This document shows, piece by piece, positions 1 to 9,008 of a DNA stretch of 64,000 bases. Under the pieces are notes generated by a model that had not been told where the DNA came from, did no database searches, and saw only the letters and a list, made by a program, of their open reading frames with translations. This DNA is from Microtetraspora sp. NBRC 13810 (lineage in GTDB: Bacteria; Actinomycetota; Actinomycetes; Streptosporangiales; Streptosporangiaceae): NCBI RefSeq assembly GCF_030268685.1, contig NZ_BSRQ01000010.1, positions 62,001-126,000 on the forward strand, read 5' to 3'. Numbering within the stretch: position 1 is the first letter of the stretch; every line of letters starts with the position of its first letter. The position numbers and the translations under genes are program-made.

Positions 1-1385
1 GGTCCGGGCACGAGGTCCGGTTGTTCGAACGGCTGCCGCGGCTGGGCGGCAAGCTGGCCGAGCACCGGCGCGACGGTTTCACGTTCTCCATCGGGCCCTC
101 CCTGCTCACGCTGCCGGACCTCTTCCGCGACCTCGGCGTCGAACGCGACCTGGTGCAGCCGCGTGAGCTGTGCCGTTACCGCTTCGCCGACGGCAGCCGG
201 CTGACCGCCCACCGGGACCCGGACCGGATGGCCGCGGAGGTCGAACGGCTGGCCCCTGGACAGGGCGTCCGCTGGCGGGCCTTCCACGCCTGGGCGCGGG
301 ACTGCTTCGAGGTGTCCTCGCGCGCCTTCTTCGCCGGGCCGCCGAACCGGCCTCCCGTCCGGCCGAGCCTGCGCGACCTGCGCGCCGTGGCGCCCGGCCG
401 TACCCTCGCCGGCCTGGCCCGCCGCTTCTTCCAGGACGCGCGGCTGCGCCAGTACGTGAACCGCTACGCCACCTACGCCGGCTCCGACCCCTACCGCGCC
501 CCCGCCGCGCTGGGCTGCATCCCGGCCGTCGAGCACGACGGCGGCGGCTGGTACGTGCCGGGCGGCCTGCCCTCCCTCGCCGGGGACCTGGCCGCGCTGC
601 TGGCCGGGGCCGGGGTGGAGGTGCGCCTGGACACGCCGGTGGCCGGGATCCTGGCCGACGGGCAGCGGGTGAAAGGGGTGCGGCTGGCGGGCGGCGAGCG
701 GGTGGGCGGCGACGTGGTCGTGGCCAACGTGGACGCGGCCCAGTTGTACGGGCGGTTGCTGCCCGACCGGCGCAGGCTGCGCCGGATCGCCGCGCTCGGG
801 CCGTCCTCCTCGGCGTTCCTCCTGCTGGCGGGGGTGGACGGGCGCACGGACGACCTGCCGCACCATTCCGTGCTCTTCTCGGCCGACTATCCGGCGGAGT
901 TCGCCGACGTCTTCCGCCGCCGCACGCCGCCCCGGGATCCGACCGTCTACGTCGGCTGCGCGTCGGCCGACGATCCCACCCAGGCCCCGGCGGGCGCGGA
1001 GAGCTGGACGATGCTGGTCAACGTGCCGGCGCGCGACCCCTCCCGGTGGCCGATCAGCCCGGAGGCGTACCGGGACCTCGTGCTGGAACGGCTGGCCGAG
1101 CGCGGCCACGACCTGGCCGGCCGGTTGCGTTTCGTGGACATCCTCACCCCGGCCGACCTGCGCGACCGTTACCGGTCGTGGGGCGGGGCCATCTACGGCG
1201 CCGCCTACGCGGGCCCGCTGGCCCCCTTCCGCCGGCCCGGCAACCGGGGGCCGCGGCGGGGGCTCTACCTGGTGGGCGGCTCGGTCCATCCGGGCGGCGG
1301 GCTGCCCCTCGTCGCCATGGGCGGGCGGATCGTCGCCGATCTGGTGAACCACGACTTCCCCGCGGGCAAGGGCGGCGCGCCATGA
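1..1385 (+). CDS. Carotenoid desaturase/oxidase, CrtD/CrtP-like (5' end outside window)
   Basis: FAD-dependent carotenoid oxidoreductase related to CrtI, expected to desaturate or oxidise a carotene at the membrane. The reading frame is already open at the window edge, and the first visible residues (SGHEVRLFER then LGGK) are the second half of the N-terminal Rossmann dinucleotide fold. The true start therefore lies upstream and the TTG at 21 is not a start. The DxGPSLLTLP-like motif (FSIGPSLLTLP) and the C-terminal GGSVHPGGGLPLVAMGG motif are typical of the CrtI/CrtN/CrtD family. It overlaps the following glycosyltransferase by 4 bases (ATGA). With a second CrtI encoded at 4744-6159, this copy more likely acts on a later intermediate, as CrtD or diapocarotenoid oxidases do. 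That substrate is inferred. Confidence 0.85.
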   Translation, partial: SGHEVRLFERLPRLGGKLAEHRRDGFTFSIGPSLLTLPDLFRDLGVERDLVQPRELCRYRFADGSRLTAHRDPDRMAAEVERLAPGQGVRWRAFHAWARDCFEVSSRAFFAGPPNRPPVRPSLRDLRAVAPGRTLAGLARRFFQDARLRQYVNRYATYAGSDPYRAPAALGCIPAVEHDGGGWYVPGGLPSLAGDLAALLAGAGVEVRLDTPVAGILADGQRVKGVRLAGGERVGGDVVVANVDAAQLYGRLLPDRRRLRRIAALGPSSSAFLLLAGVDGRTDDLPHHSVLFSADYPAEFADVFRRRTPPRDPTVYVGCASADDPTQAPAGAESWTMLVNVPARDPSRWPISPEAYRDLVLERLAERGHDLAGRLRFVDILTPADLRDRYRSWGGAIYGAAYAGPLAPFRRPGNRGPRRGLYLVGGSVHPGGGLPLVAMGGRIVADLVNHDFPAGKGGAP

Positions 1386-2506
1386 GGTGGACGACCCTGC
1401 TCACCCTGGCCCAGGCCGCCGCGGCGCTCGCCGCCGGGGCCAGGCTCGCCGCGGGCCGCCGTCGCAGGCCGCCGCTGCGCCCGGTCGCCTGCGCCCCCGG
1501 CACGGTCTCGGTGGTCGTCCCGGCCCGCGACGAGGAGCACCGCATCGGCCCCTGCCTCACCGCCGCGCTGGCCGACCCGGCCGTGGCCGAGGTGATCGTC
1601 GTGGACGACGAGTCCACCGACGCCACCGCCCGGGTGGCCGCCGGGCTCGGCGCCCGGGTCGTGCCGGGCGGCCCGCCGCCGGAGGGCTGGGTGGGCAAGC
1701 AGTGGGCGCTGCACCAGGGTCTCCTGGCCGCGCGCGGCCCGGTGGTGGTCACACTGGACGCCGACACCCGGCCCCGGCCCGGCCTGTTCGGCGCGCTCAC
1801 CGCCGCGCTGGAGGAGTACGACCTGGTGACGGCCGGGCCGCGGTTCGTCTGCGACGGACCGGCGGAGCAGGCGTTGCACGCCTCCTTCCTGGCGACCCTG
1901 GTCCTCCGTTTCGGCCCGATCGGACCCGCCGTCCCGCCGCCGCCCGGCCGGGCCGTGGGGAACGGCCAGTGCATGGCGTTCCACCGGGCGGCGATGCTCG
2001 GGGCCGGCGCCCTGACCCGGGTGCGCGGCCACCTGGCCGACGACGTCGCCCTGGTCAGGACCCTGGCCGGGGACGGCTGGGCGGTCGGTTTCCTGGACGC
2101 GGGCGACCTGTTGCGGGTGGACATGCACGAGTCGGCCGCCGGGGTCTGGCGGGAGTGGGGCCGTACGCTGTCGCTGGCCGACGTCACCGCCCCCGGCCGG
2201 CAGGCCGCCGACCTCGCCGTGGTGTGGCTGACGGCGGCGCTGCCGGTGCTGCGCCTGCTGGCGGGCCGCCCGACCGCGCTCGACCTCGGGCTGCTGGCCG
2301 CGCGGCTGTCGCTGGCCGGTGTGCTGCGCGGCAGCTACGTGCGGCCCGGTGCCGGAGTATGGCTGTCGCCGCTGCTGGACCCGGCCACCGCCGTCCGGCT
2401 CACCCAGGCCACCGTGCGCCCGGCGCGCACCTGGCGCGGCCGTACCTACGCGCGTCTCACCTCCGGCGCGCGGCCGACGCGGCCTGCCAGAAGCGCAGCC
2501 CGATGA
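1382..2506 (+). CDS. Family 2 glycosyltransferase, CrtQ-like
   Basis: GT-A fold glycosyltransferase predicted to add a sugar to a carotenoid or other lipid. One N-terminal hydrophobic segment (about residues 5-25) is followed by the nucleotide-sugar motif VSVVVPARDEE, VVDDES, and the metal-binding DADTRP. Two hydrophobic stretches near the C terminus suggest membrane association. Length, about 374 residues, is normal for CrtQ-type enzymes. The start ATG overlaps the stop of the upstream carotenoid oxidase (ATGA), so the two are translationally coupled. This is the pairing seen in staphyloxanthin-type pathways, where oxidation precedes glycosylation. The last 50 bases run into the convergent PlsY-like gene. 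The function is well supported at family level; the acceptor is inferred from neighbours. Confidence 0.8.
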   Translation: MRWTTLLTLAQAAAALAAGARLAAGRRRRPPLRPVACAPGTVSVVVPARDEEHRIGPCLTAALADPAVAEVIVVDDESTDATARVAAGLGARVVPGGPPPEGWVGKQWALHQGLLAARGPVVVTLDADTRPRPGLFGALTAALEEYDLVTAGPRFVCDGPAEQALHASFLATLVLRFGPIGPAVPPPPGRAVGNGQCMAFHRAAMLGAGALTRVRGHLADDVALVRTLAGDGWAVGFLDAGDLLRVDMHESAAGVWREWGRTLSLADVTAPGRQAADLAVVWLTAALPVLRLLAGRPTALDLGLLAARLSLAGVLRGSYVRPGAGVWLSPLLDPATAVRLTQATVRPARTWRGRTYARLTSGARPTRPARSAAR

Positions 2507-3020
2507 AACACATCAGCGCCCCGGTGGCCGCCACCCGTTCCACCGGGGCGAACCCGAGTTGCAGCACCGGCAGCGCGAACACCCCCGCCCGCGCGCCGAT
2601 CGCGAACGACCTGGCGGCCAGGCCGGCGCAGGCCAGCACCGCCACGCCCAGCAGGAGGGCGGGCCAGCAGATCACCGCGAACCCGCCGGCGAAGGTCAGC
2701 ACCGAGCGCCCGCCGCGGAACCGGGCGAACACCGGCCACGCGTGCCCGGCCATGGCCGCCGCGACGGCCGCGTACACCGGTCCCCAGGCGCCGCCGCCCG
2801 CCGCCAGGCCGGTCAGGCCCGCCGCGGCGCCCTTGAGCGCGTCACCGGCGAAGACCGCCGCGGCGGCCCGGCGGCCGAGCCGGTCCTTCACGTTCCAGAA
2901 GCCGGGGTTGCGGTCGCCGACCTCGCGCGGGTCGAAGCCGCGCGCCCTGCCGCACAGCACGGCGACGGGGATCGAGCCGAGAAGGTAGCCGACGATGACC
3001 GCCGCGAACCAGGAGACCAT
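2457..3020 (-). CDS. PlsY-like membrane acyltransferase
   Basis: Small polytopic membrane protein of the acyl-phosphate:glycerol-3-phosphate acyltransferase (PlsY) family. The N terminus FAAVIVGYLLGSIPVAVL, the GDRNPGFWNV segment and the FRGGRSVLTFAGG segment (equivalent to the usual FxGGKGVAT loop) are family signatures. Length is 187 residues. I chose ATG at 3020 because it places the GSIP segment at the usual distance from the N terminus. The gene sits inside the carotenoid cluster, its 5' end overlapping the divergent CrtA-like gene by 26 bases and its 3' end overlapping the glycosyltransferase by 50 bases. In this context it may acylate a glycosyl carotenoid rather than glycerol 3-phosphate. 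That role is inferred; ordinary phospholipid synthesis is the alternative. Confidence 0.75.
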   Translation of the reverse strand: MVSWFAAVIVGYLLGSIPVAVLCGRARGFDPREVGDRNPGFWNVKDRLGRRAAAAVFAGDALKGAAAGLTGLAAGGGAWGPVYAAVAAAMAGHAWPVFARFRGGRSVLTFAGGFAVICWPALLLGVAVLACAGLAARSFAIGARAGVFALPVLQLGFAPVERVAATGALMCFIGLRFWQAASAARRR

Positions 3021-3705
3021 CGCGTCCTTCCATCTCGTGAGATATGCGGATGCGGGGGGCATGCGGCACATGGCGTTCGACCGGCCGGTGCTACGGCGTA
3101 CCGGCGGGCTGCTGTTCCACCGGCTGCTCGGCACCGGCCGGGGCGACTCGATGAGCCTGGGAGCCGACCTGCGACGGTGGGCGCTCTTCGCGGTCTGGCG
3201 GGAGGAGGCCGACCTGGCCGCGTTCCTGGACGGCTCTCCCGTCGCGCGCGGGTGGCGGCGGGAGGCGGCCGAGTCCTGGCACGTCAGGCTGACGCCGCTG
3301 GCGTGGCGGGGGCGCTGGGGCGGCCGCGACCCGTTCGCCGGCGCGGCCCGGCCGCCCCGCCCGGCCGCCGGGGAGGGGCCGGTGGCCGTGCTGACCAGGG
3401 CGTCCATCAGGCCGTCCCGGCTGGTGGCCTTCTACCGGGCGGTCCCGCGCGTGGACCGGCTGCTGGCTGGGCAGCCGGGATGCCTGGCCTCCGTCGGCGT
3501 CGGGGAGTGGCCGCTGGCCCGGCAGGCGACGTTCTCGCTGTGGCGGGACGCCGGCGCCGTCGACGGGTTCGCCTACCGGGGGGCGGCGCACCGGGAGGTG
3601 ATCGGGAGGGTACGCGGGGAGGACTGGTACGCCGAGGAGTTGTTCGCCCGGTTCCGCCCCTTCGCCAGCGCGGGCGCGTGGAACGGCGCCGACCCGCTGA
3701 CCTGA
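2995..3705 (+). CDS. CrtA-like (spheroidene monooxygenase family) protein
   Basis: Resembles the spheroidene monooxygenase family, which introduces keto groups into acyclic carotenoids. Visible family features are the N-terminal SFHLVRY strand, the LLGTGRGDSM segment, RRWALFAVWREE, and ESWHVRLTPL about 100 residues in. A second related block follows (FYRAVPRVDRLL ... ATFSLWRD). At 236 residues the length fits the family. ATG at 2995 is preferred because the first strand of the fold would be lost with the GTG at 3037. This start makes the gene overlap head-to-head with the PlsY-like gene by 26 bases, which is unusual and implies mutual promoter interference. The role in colour formation is inferred from context. 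Confidence 0.72.
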   Translation: MTAANQETIASFHLVRYADAGGMRHMAFDRPVLRRTGGLLFHRLLGTGRGDSMSLGADLRRWALFAVWREEADLAAFLDGSPVARGWRREAAESWHVRLTPLAWRGRWGGRDPFAGAARPPRPAAGEGPVAVLTRASIRPSRLVAFYRAVPRVDRLLAGQPGCLASVGVGEWPLARQATFSLWRDAGAVDGFAYRGAAHREVIGRVRGEDWYAEELFARFRPFASAGAWNGADPLT

Positions 3706-3808
3706 CCCGCTCACCGGACCGTCCCCGGCGCGTCGGCGGCGCCGCCCGCCTCGACGGGCACCGTCCGGCCGCCGGGCCGAGGACGGGCACGCCGTGCGCC
3801 CGCGCGGC

Positions 3809-4747
3809 TCACGGCGGTTCCACCGCGGCGCGCCGTTCCCACCGGGCGGCGGCCAGCGCGGCCAGTAGGTGCCGGGCGAAGATGACCGCCCGCCGCCGCA
3901 CCGGCACCCGCGCCCGCCGGGCCAGCACCTGGAAGCCGGCGCGCTCGATCTCACCGAGGATGCCGCCGTACAGCCCGTACGCCGCGCGCACGCACGGCCG
4001 GGAGGAGGGCGTGAGCAGGTCGATGCCCGCGAGGGCCGCCCGGTAGTGGCGGCGGGCGCGTTCGGCCTCGAAGGCGAGCAGGGCCTGCAAAGCGGGCCCC
4101 GCGCGCGGCCCGCGCAGGTCGCGCGCGGTGACGCCGAACGCGGCGAGGTCCGCCTCCGGCAGGTAGATCCGCCCCCGGGCCAGGTCCTCGGCGACGTCGC
4201 GCAGGAAGTTGGTGAGCTGGAAGGCGAGGCCGAGCTGCCTGGCGGGTTCCCTGGCGGCCCGCCCGGCGCCGGGCAGCGGCTCCAGGATCGGCACCATCAT
4301 CGTGCCGATCACCGCCGCCGAGCCCTCCATGTACTCCAGCAGGTCGTCGTAGGTGGCGTAGCGGGTCACGGTGAGGTCCGCGCGCATGGCACGCAGGAAG
4401 CAGGCCACGTCGGCGCGCTCGATGGCGAAGGACCGCACGGTGTGGGCGAAGGCGGGCAGCACCGGATCTTCGACCAGCTCGCCGGAGAACGCCGCGGCGA
4501 CCCGCTCCGAGAGGGCGTCCAGCGCGCCCGCCCGGTCGGGGTGCCGGAAGGAGTCGACGATCTCGTCGGCGTGCCGGGCGAAGCCGTACAGGGCGTGCAC
4601 GTGCGGGCGTTTCCAGGCGGGCAGCAGGAGCGTCGCCAGGTAGTAGGAGCGCCCGCAGCGGGCGTGCAGGCGGCGGCAGTGCTCGTAGCTGGAGGTGAGG
4701 CTGCTCACCGGACCGCCGGGCCCGCGGCCGGACAGCCGGACGCTCAC
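3809..4747 (-). CDS. crtB: Phytoene synthase family protein (squalene/phytoene synthase)
   Basis: Head-to-head prenyl transferase that condenses two geranylgeranyl diphosphates (or farnesyl diphosphates in C30 pathways) to the first carotene. The two aspartate-rich motifs are present: RHADEIVD near residue 60, and DVAEDLARGRIYLP about 120 residues later. The family signatures YEHCRRLHARCGRSYYLAT and QLTNFLRD are also clear. The GTG at 4747 overlaps the crtI stop (GTGA), which favours it as start through coupling; GTG at 4708 is a credible shorter start. Together with crtI this forms the core carotene-producing operon, transcribed from the crtI side. Whether the product is C40 or C30 cannot be decided from sequence reading alone. 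Confidence 0.9.
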   Translation of the reverse strand: MSVRLSGRGPGGPVSSLTSSYEHCRRLHARCGRSYYLATLLLPAWKRPHVHALYGFARHADEIVDSFRHPDRAGALDALSERVAAAFSGELVEDPVLPAFAHTVRSFAIERADVACFLRAMRADLTVTRYATYDDLLEYMEGSAAVIGTMMVPILEPLPGAGRAAREPARQLGLAFQLTNFLRDVAEDLARGRIYLPEADLAAFGVTARDLRGPRAGPALQALLAFEAERARRHYRAALAGIDLLTPSSRPCVRAAYGLYGGILGEIERAGFQVLARRARVPVRRRAVIFARHLLAALAAARWERRAAVEPP

Positions 4748-6159
4748 CGGCCGGCCGCCAGGATGCGGCGCGCGGCGAGCCGCCCGGAGACGAGCACGGG
4801 AGGGACGCCGACGCCCGGCGCGGTGTGCATGCCCGCGAAGTGCAGGCCGGGGATCCGGCGGGCGACGCCCGAGGGGCGGAACCAGCCCGTCTGGGTGAAC
4901 CGGTGGTCCAGCGCGAACGGCGTGCCCGCCGAGTGCCCCTCGGCCTGCCACCTGCGCGGATCCCAGATCAGCCGGGGGGCCTCGGACAGGTCGCCGTATC
5001 CCAGCCGGGCCAGCCGGTCCAGCAGCCGCCGCTCCACCCGTTCCCAGCCGTGACCGTGCAGGTTGGGGACGGGTTCGAGCGCGGTGAGGGTGTCCGGCGC
5101 CGCGTGGGTGACCATGATGCTGGGGTCCGGCTGCGGCCACCCGGCCTCCAGCGCGGCGAAGCCTGCCTCCCACCTGCGCCCGAAGTGCAGGGTGTGGTGG
5201 GTCCTGCCGGGCAGCGGGCGGTCCAGGCCGAGATGCACGACCACGCACGAGGGCGAGTGGCGGGCCCGCCGCAGCCGCCAGTCGGCGGCGGCCTCCGGCA
5301 GCAGGCCGGCGTGCGCCGCCGGCAGGTCGCAGGCGACGACGACGTTCCGGGCGGGAAGGCGCTCCCCGGTGTCCAGGCACACGGCCGTCACCCCGCCGGA
5401 GTCGGCCTGCACCCGGGTGGCCCTGGTGCCGTACCGGAACGACGCCCCGCACTTCTCCGCCACCGCGGCCAGCGCCACCGGGACGGCGTGCATGCCGCCC
5501 GAGCTGGGGAAGTAGACCCCTCCCACGGTGTCCATGTACGAGATGACCGCGTAGACGCCCAGCGCCCGCCGCGGCGACAGTCCCGCGTACAGCGACTGGA
5601 AGGTGTGCGCCCTGATGAGCCGCTCGTCGGTCAGGTGCGCGGCCACGAGCCGGTCCAGCCGCCGGAAACCGCCCATCGACGCCAGCCGGAGCAGCGCGTA
5701 CGGCTTCGCCATGGCGCCCAGGGTCGTCATGTCGGCGTCGATGAAGGCGGGCCACTCGGCCGCGAACATCCGGCCCAGCAGGTCGCGGAACCGCCGGTAG
5801 CGGTCCGCCTCGGCCGGCCCGCACAGCAGTCTCACCTGCTCGATCATGGCGGCGTCGTCGGCGACCACGTCGAGCCGGGAGCCGTCGTGGAACTCCAGCC
5901 GGTAGGCGGGGTCCAGGCGGCGCAGCGGGAGCCAGCGGTCCAGCTCCTCCCCCGCCGCGCCGAAGACCTCGGCCAGGACGCCCGGCATGGTGAGCACCGA
6001 GGGGCCCGTGTCGAAGCGGTGGGGCCCCAGCTCCGCCGTGCCGCAGCAGCCGCCGGGCCGCCGCCGCGACTCGACCACCGTCACCGCGCGGCCGGCCGCG
6101 GCCAGGTGCACCGCCGCGGACAGGCCGGCCAGTCCGGCCCCGATCACCACGTCCATCAT
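4744..6159 (-). CDS. crtI: Phytoene desaturase
   Basis: FAD-dependent desaturase that converts phytoene stepwise to conjugated carotenes. The N terminus has a complete dinucleotide-binding motif (VVIGAGLAGLSAAVHL), followed by RRPGGCCGT, RFDTGPSVLTMP, and a C-terminal FAGMHTAPGVGVPPVLVSGRL motif, all diagnostic of CrtI. Length is 471 residues. Adjacent ATGs at 6159 and 6156 are both possible starts. It is the first gene of a coupled crtI-crtB operon on the minus strand. The roughly 200 bases between its start and the SpoIIE-type phosphatase gene must hold its promoter, but I could not fix -35 and -10 boxes there. No crtE is visible in the window. Confidence 0.92.
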   Translation of the reverse strand: MMDVVIGAGLAGLSAAVHLAAAGRAVTVVESRRRPGGCCGTAELGPHRFDTGPSVLTMPGVLAEVFGAAGEELDRWLPLRRLDPAYRLEFHDGSRLDVVADDAAMIEQVRLLCGPAEADRYRRFRDLLGRMFAAEWPAFIDADMTTLGAMAKPYALLRLASMGGFRRLDRLVAAHLTDERLIRAHTFQSLYAGLSPRRALGVYAVISYMDTVGGVYFPSSGGMHAVPVALAAVAEKCGASFRYGTRATRVQADSGGVTAVCLDTGERLPARNVVVACDLPAAHAGLLPEAAADWRLRRARHSPSCVVVHLGLDRPLPGRTHHTLHFGRRWEAGFAALEAGWPQPDPSIMVTHAAPDTLTALEPVPNLHGHGWERVERRLLDRLARLGYGDLSEAPRLIWDPRRWQAEGHSAGTPFALDHRFTQTGWFRPSGVARRIPGLHFAGMHTAPGVGVPPVLVSGRLAARRILAAGR

Positions 6160-6363
6160 GCCCGCCTGTCCGTGGCCTGGGCGGCGGGCCCGGACCTGCC
6201 GGCCGGCTCCCCTACGGGACTGGTCGGAGTGGTGACGGTCATGGCTGCTCCTATGGTCGAACGCCGTACCTCATGACTACCCAGCGTGACGGCAAGGGCT
6301 GGCAAGGCCGGGTCCAAGGTGTTCGCAGCGAGCGTTCCATCGGAGTGGAGGAGTACCGCCGGC

Positions 6364-8406
6364 TCAGACTCCGGGCACCCGCACGGCGATCATGGCGATG
6401 TCGTCCTTCTTCGCGATCGGCATCCGGGTGAGCAGCGCGTCGGAGAAGGCGTCGAGGGGCGCGCGGGCCAGCGCGGCGGCGTGCCCGCGCAGCCGGTCGA
6501 GTCCCGCGTCGAGGTGCTCGCCGGGCAGTTCCACCAGGCCGTCGGTGTAGAAGAGCAGCGTGCCCCGCGGCGGCACGGTGGCGACCGCGCTGGTGCGCGG
6601 CTCGTCGCCGGCCAGGCCGAGGAGCGGGTTGGCGCCGTCCTCCAGGTAGCGGGCCTCGCCGTCGCAGGTGACGAGCAGCGGCGGCGGGTGCCCGGCGACG
6701 GAGTAGTTCAGCCGCCACGAGCCGTCGCCGGAGCTCTCCAGGCGGGCGAGGACGCAGGTCGCCATGCCCTCGTGGTGCAGGGACTCGGTGGCGACGTCGA
6801 GCCGGCGCAGGATGTCGCCGGGCGGCTCGCGGCGGTCCACGGCGAGCCCTCTGAGCATGTTGCGCAACTGGCTCATGGTCACGGCGGCCGCCAGGTCGTG
6901 CCCGGCGACGTCGCCGATGGTCACGATCGCGGCGCCGTCCGGCAGCAGGAACGAGTCGTACCAGTCTCCGCCGATCTCCGACGTCGTGACGCTCGGCCGG
7001 TACCGGGCGGTGATCTCCAGGCCGGGCACCTGGGGCGGGTCGGGCAGCAGGCAGTTCTGCAACGCCAGGGCCACCCGCTGGGTGCGCTGGAACCGCATGG
7101 CGTTGCTGAGGTGGGCGTGCGCGTGGTCCAGCATCCCGCCGAGCAGGTCGACGTCGGCGGCGGTGATCGGCTCGCGGTCGCCGCAGTTCACGGCGTCGAC
7201 CACCGCGGCCACGGCGCCGTCGACGATCACCGGCACGAGGGCCATGCTGTTGACCCCGGCGGCGGCGAACCACTCCTCGGCCCCGGTCGGCACGACACCG
7301 GGCGGGATCCTCCCGCCCGGAAAGACGCGGCGGATCGGGCGGCGCGTCCTGATCGCCTCGGCGAAACCGCTGTCCGGTTCGAACCGTTCGGTGCGCAGCG
7401 TCTGGTGCGCGGGCAGCCCGTCGCGTTTCGTGCTGGTGATCCGTTCGGCGATGAAAGGGCGGGAGTACGTCCGGTCCTCGAACTGGGGAAGCAGGTAGAC
7501 GCCGCAGCCGTCGGTCAGGGTCGGCACGATCACCTCGGACAGCATGCCGAGCACCTCCTCCAGGTCGGCGACGTCCGCGGTGGCCGCCGCCGTGCGGTCG
7601 AGGAGTTCCCTGCGCCGCGTCTCCTGCCACTCCTGCTCGATGTCGGCGCAGGAGCCGACCCACTCGACCACCTCGCCGTGGTCGATGACCGGCACGGCGC
7701 GCGAGCGGACGTGCCGGTAGGTGCCGTCGGGCATCCTCAGCCGGTAGACCTGTTCCAGGTGGCTCTGCCGCTGCATCGCCTGGTAGCACGCCTCCACGGA
7801 CGGCGCGCGATCCTCGGGGTGGATGGCCCGCAGCCAGCCGTCGCCGCGGTACTCCTCCCAGGTCTGCCCGCTCAGCCGCTGCCAGCCGGGGCTCGGCTCG
7901 GTGATCCGGCCGAGCAGGTCGCCCACCCACACGGCCTGCGTCTCGATCTGCAGGAGGCTCTGGTAACGCTGGAGGAACCTGTCCCGCCCGCCGGCGGCGG
8001 AGCCGAACTGCCGTTCCGGGTCGACCTGGCCGGCGCGCTCGGTGACCACGATCAGCACGCCTGGCTCACCGGCCGCCAGCGAGATCTTCGCCATCCTCGT
8101 GGAGGCGCGGCGCTCGCGCCCGGACGGGCCGTTGGAGCGGAACTCGAACGGGAGCTCGCGCAGGGTGATCGTCCGTCCCGTCTCCATGACCAGGTCGAGA
8201 TGGGAGAGGTAGTCCTGCCTGCGCAGGTCGCCGAACGCCTCGCGTGCGGGCAGGCCCAGGGGGCGCACGCCGGCGATCTGCCGGTAGGCGTGGTTGGTGT
8301 AGACGAGGCGGTGGTCCGGGCCGCTGGTCGCGGCGATCCCGACCGGCGCAGGATCGAAGACGTCCAGCGGCAGGCCGCCGGACATCCGTGGTTCCGCAAC
8401 GCTCAT
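6364..8406 (-). CDS. PAS-PAS-GAF-PP2C (SpoIIE/RsbU-type) sensor phosphatase
   Basis: Soluble signalling phosphatase expected to dephosphorylate an anti-anti-sigma factor. Domains in order: PAS (about 15-125), a second PAS with PAC-like tail (about 150-275; note HPEDRA, VYRLRMPDGTYRHV), GAF (about 295-430), and a SpoIIE-type PP2C domain (about 445-675). The PP2C motifs are GGDWYD, GDVAGHD and a late KKDDIAMIAV. There is no C-terminal HATPase (RsbW-like) module, which many actinomycete relatives carry, so the kinase partner must be encoded elsewhere. A purine-rich ribosome site (GGGGGAAA) precedes the ATG. There are no membrane segments, so the signal is probably internal. No cognate STAS protein lies nearby. 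Confidence 0.88.
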   Translation of the reverse strand: MSVAEPRMSGGLPLDVFDPAPVGIAATSGPDHRLVYTNHAYRQIAGVRPLGLPAREAFGDLRRQDYLSHLDLVMETGRTITLRELPFEFRSNGPSGRERRASTRMAKISLAAGEPGVLIVVTERAGQVDPERQFGSAAGGRDRFLQRYQSLLQIETQAVWVGDLLGRITEPSPGWQRLSGQTWEEYRGDGWLRAIHPEDRAPSVEACYQAMQRQSHLEQVYRLRMPDGTYRHVRSRAVPVIDHGEVVEWVGSCADIEQEWQETRRRELLDRTAAATADVADLEEVLGMLSEVIVPTLTDGCGVYLLPQFEDRTYSRPFIAERITSTKRDGLPAHQTLRTERFEPDSGFAEAIRTRRPIRRVFPGGRIPPGVVPTGAEEWFAAAGVNSMALVPVIVDGAVAAVVDAVNCGDREPITAADVDLLGGMLDHAHAHLSNAMRFQRTQRVALALQNCLLPDPPQVPGLEITARYRPSVTTSEIGGDWYDSFLLPDGAAIVTIGDVAGHDLAAAVTMSQLRNMLRGLAVDRREPPGDILRRLDVATESLHHEGMATCVLARLESSGDGSWRLNYSVAGHPPPLLVTCDGEARYLEDGANPLLGLAGDEPRTSAVATVPPRGTLLFYTDGLVELPGEHLDAGLDRLRGHAAALARAPLDAFSDALLTRMPIAKKDDIAMIAVRVPGV

Positions 8407-8526
8407 CTGTCATTTCCCCCAGCCCGCCGGCGCCCCTCGGTCACGCCCCCGTCCACTGGCCCGGCCACGAAATTATCCAGCCATTCGAGTAAACAAGGTC
8501 CAAAGCGCAAGACATCAGCTCATGGG

Positions 8527-8862
8527 GTGTTTATCTGGGTGCTCGACCACGTGCCGGCCCTTCCGTTCGTCGATCCGCGGCGGGTGGCGCTGCTCGGGGT
8601 CAGCATGGGCGGGCTGCTCGCCCCGCGGGCCGCCGCCTTCGATCCCCGGGTCATGACGCTCACCTGGGCGGCGGCCCTCCTCGTCGAGTCCGCCCTCCGC
8701 ACGGTCCTCGTCTACCGGCTGCCCGTGGACGTCATGGCGGGCCTGTCCTGGGTGCTGCTCCTCGGCACCGTCGCCCTGCTCGGCGTGTGGAGCGCCTGGT
8801 ACGGCGGGCGGGCCGAACGCGCCGCCGCCCGGCACGCCGCCGTGCCGGGGACGGCCTCGTGA
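8527..8862 (+). pseudogene. Chimeric remnant: alpha/beta hydrolase fragment joined to VC0807-like membrane protein tail
   Basis: The open frame first reads as the nucleophile-elbow region of a dipeptidyl-peptidase-like alpha/beta hydrolase (DPRRVALLGVSMGG then LAPRAAAFDPRV). It then switches without a frame change into a different protein: two hydrophobic helices (TWAAALLVESALRTVLVYRLPVDV and LSWVLLLGTVALLGVWSAWYGGR) like the C-terminal half of VC0807-family membrane proteins. Neither half is complete: the hydrolase lacks most of its N terminus and its catalytic Asp/His region. The simplest reading is a deletion that fused two decayed genes. No convincing ribosome site precedes it; GTG at 8527 is only the first in-frame candidate. 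A recently formed fusion protein is the less likely alternative. Confidence 0.6.
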
Positions 8863-9008
8863 CGACCGGGGACGGCCTCACGGCGGCCTGGCCGGGCCGT
8901 CCTGCCGGGCGTGGAAAGCGCCGGGTTCTCGGCCGTACCTGTCGGCCGACCGGGACGGGCGCCTACTCCCCCGTGGAAACGCCGGCCCTCCGCCGTGCCG
9001 TACCCGGC

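Noticed and set aside
170-2506. Long 778-codon frame across the first two genes
   Set aside because: Its first part is Arg/Pro/Gly-rich shadow of the carotenoid oxidase; only the last 374 codons (from 1382) are a real gene.
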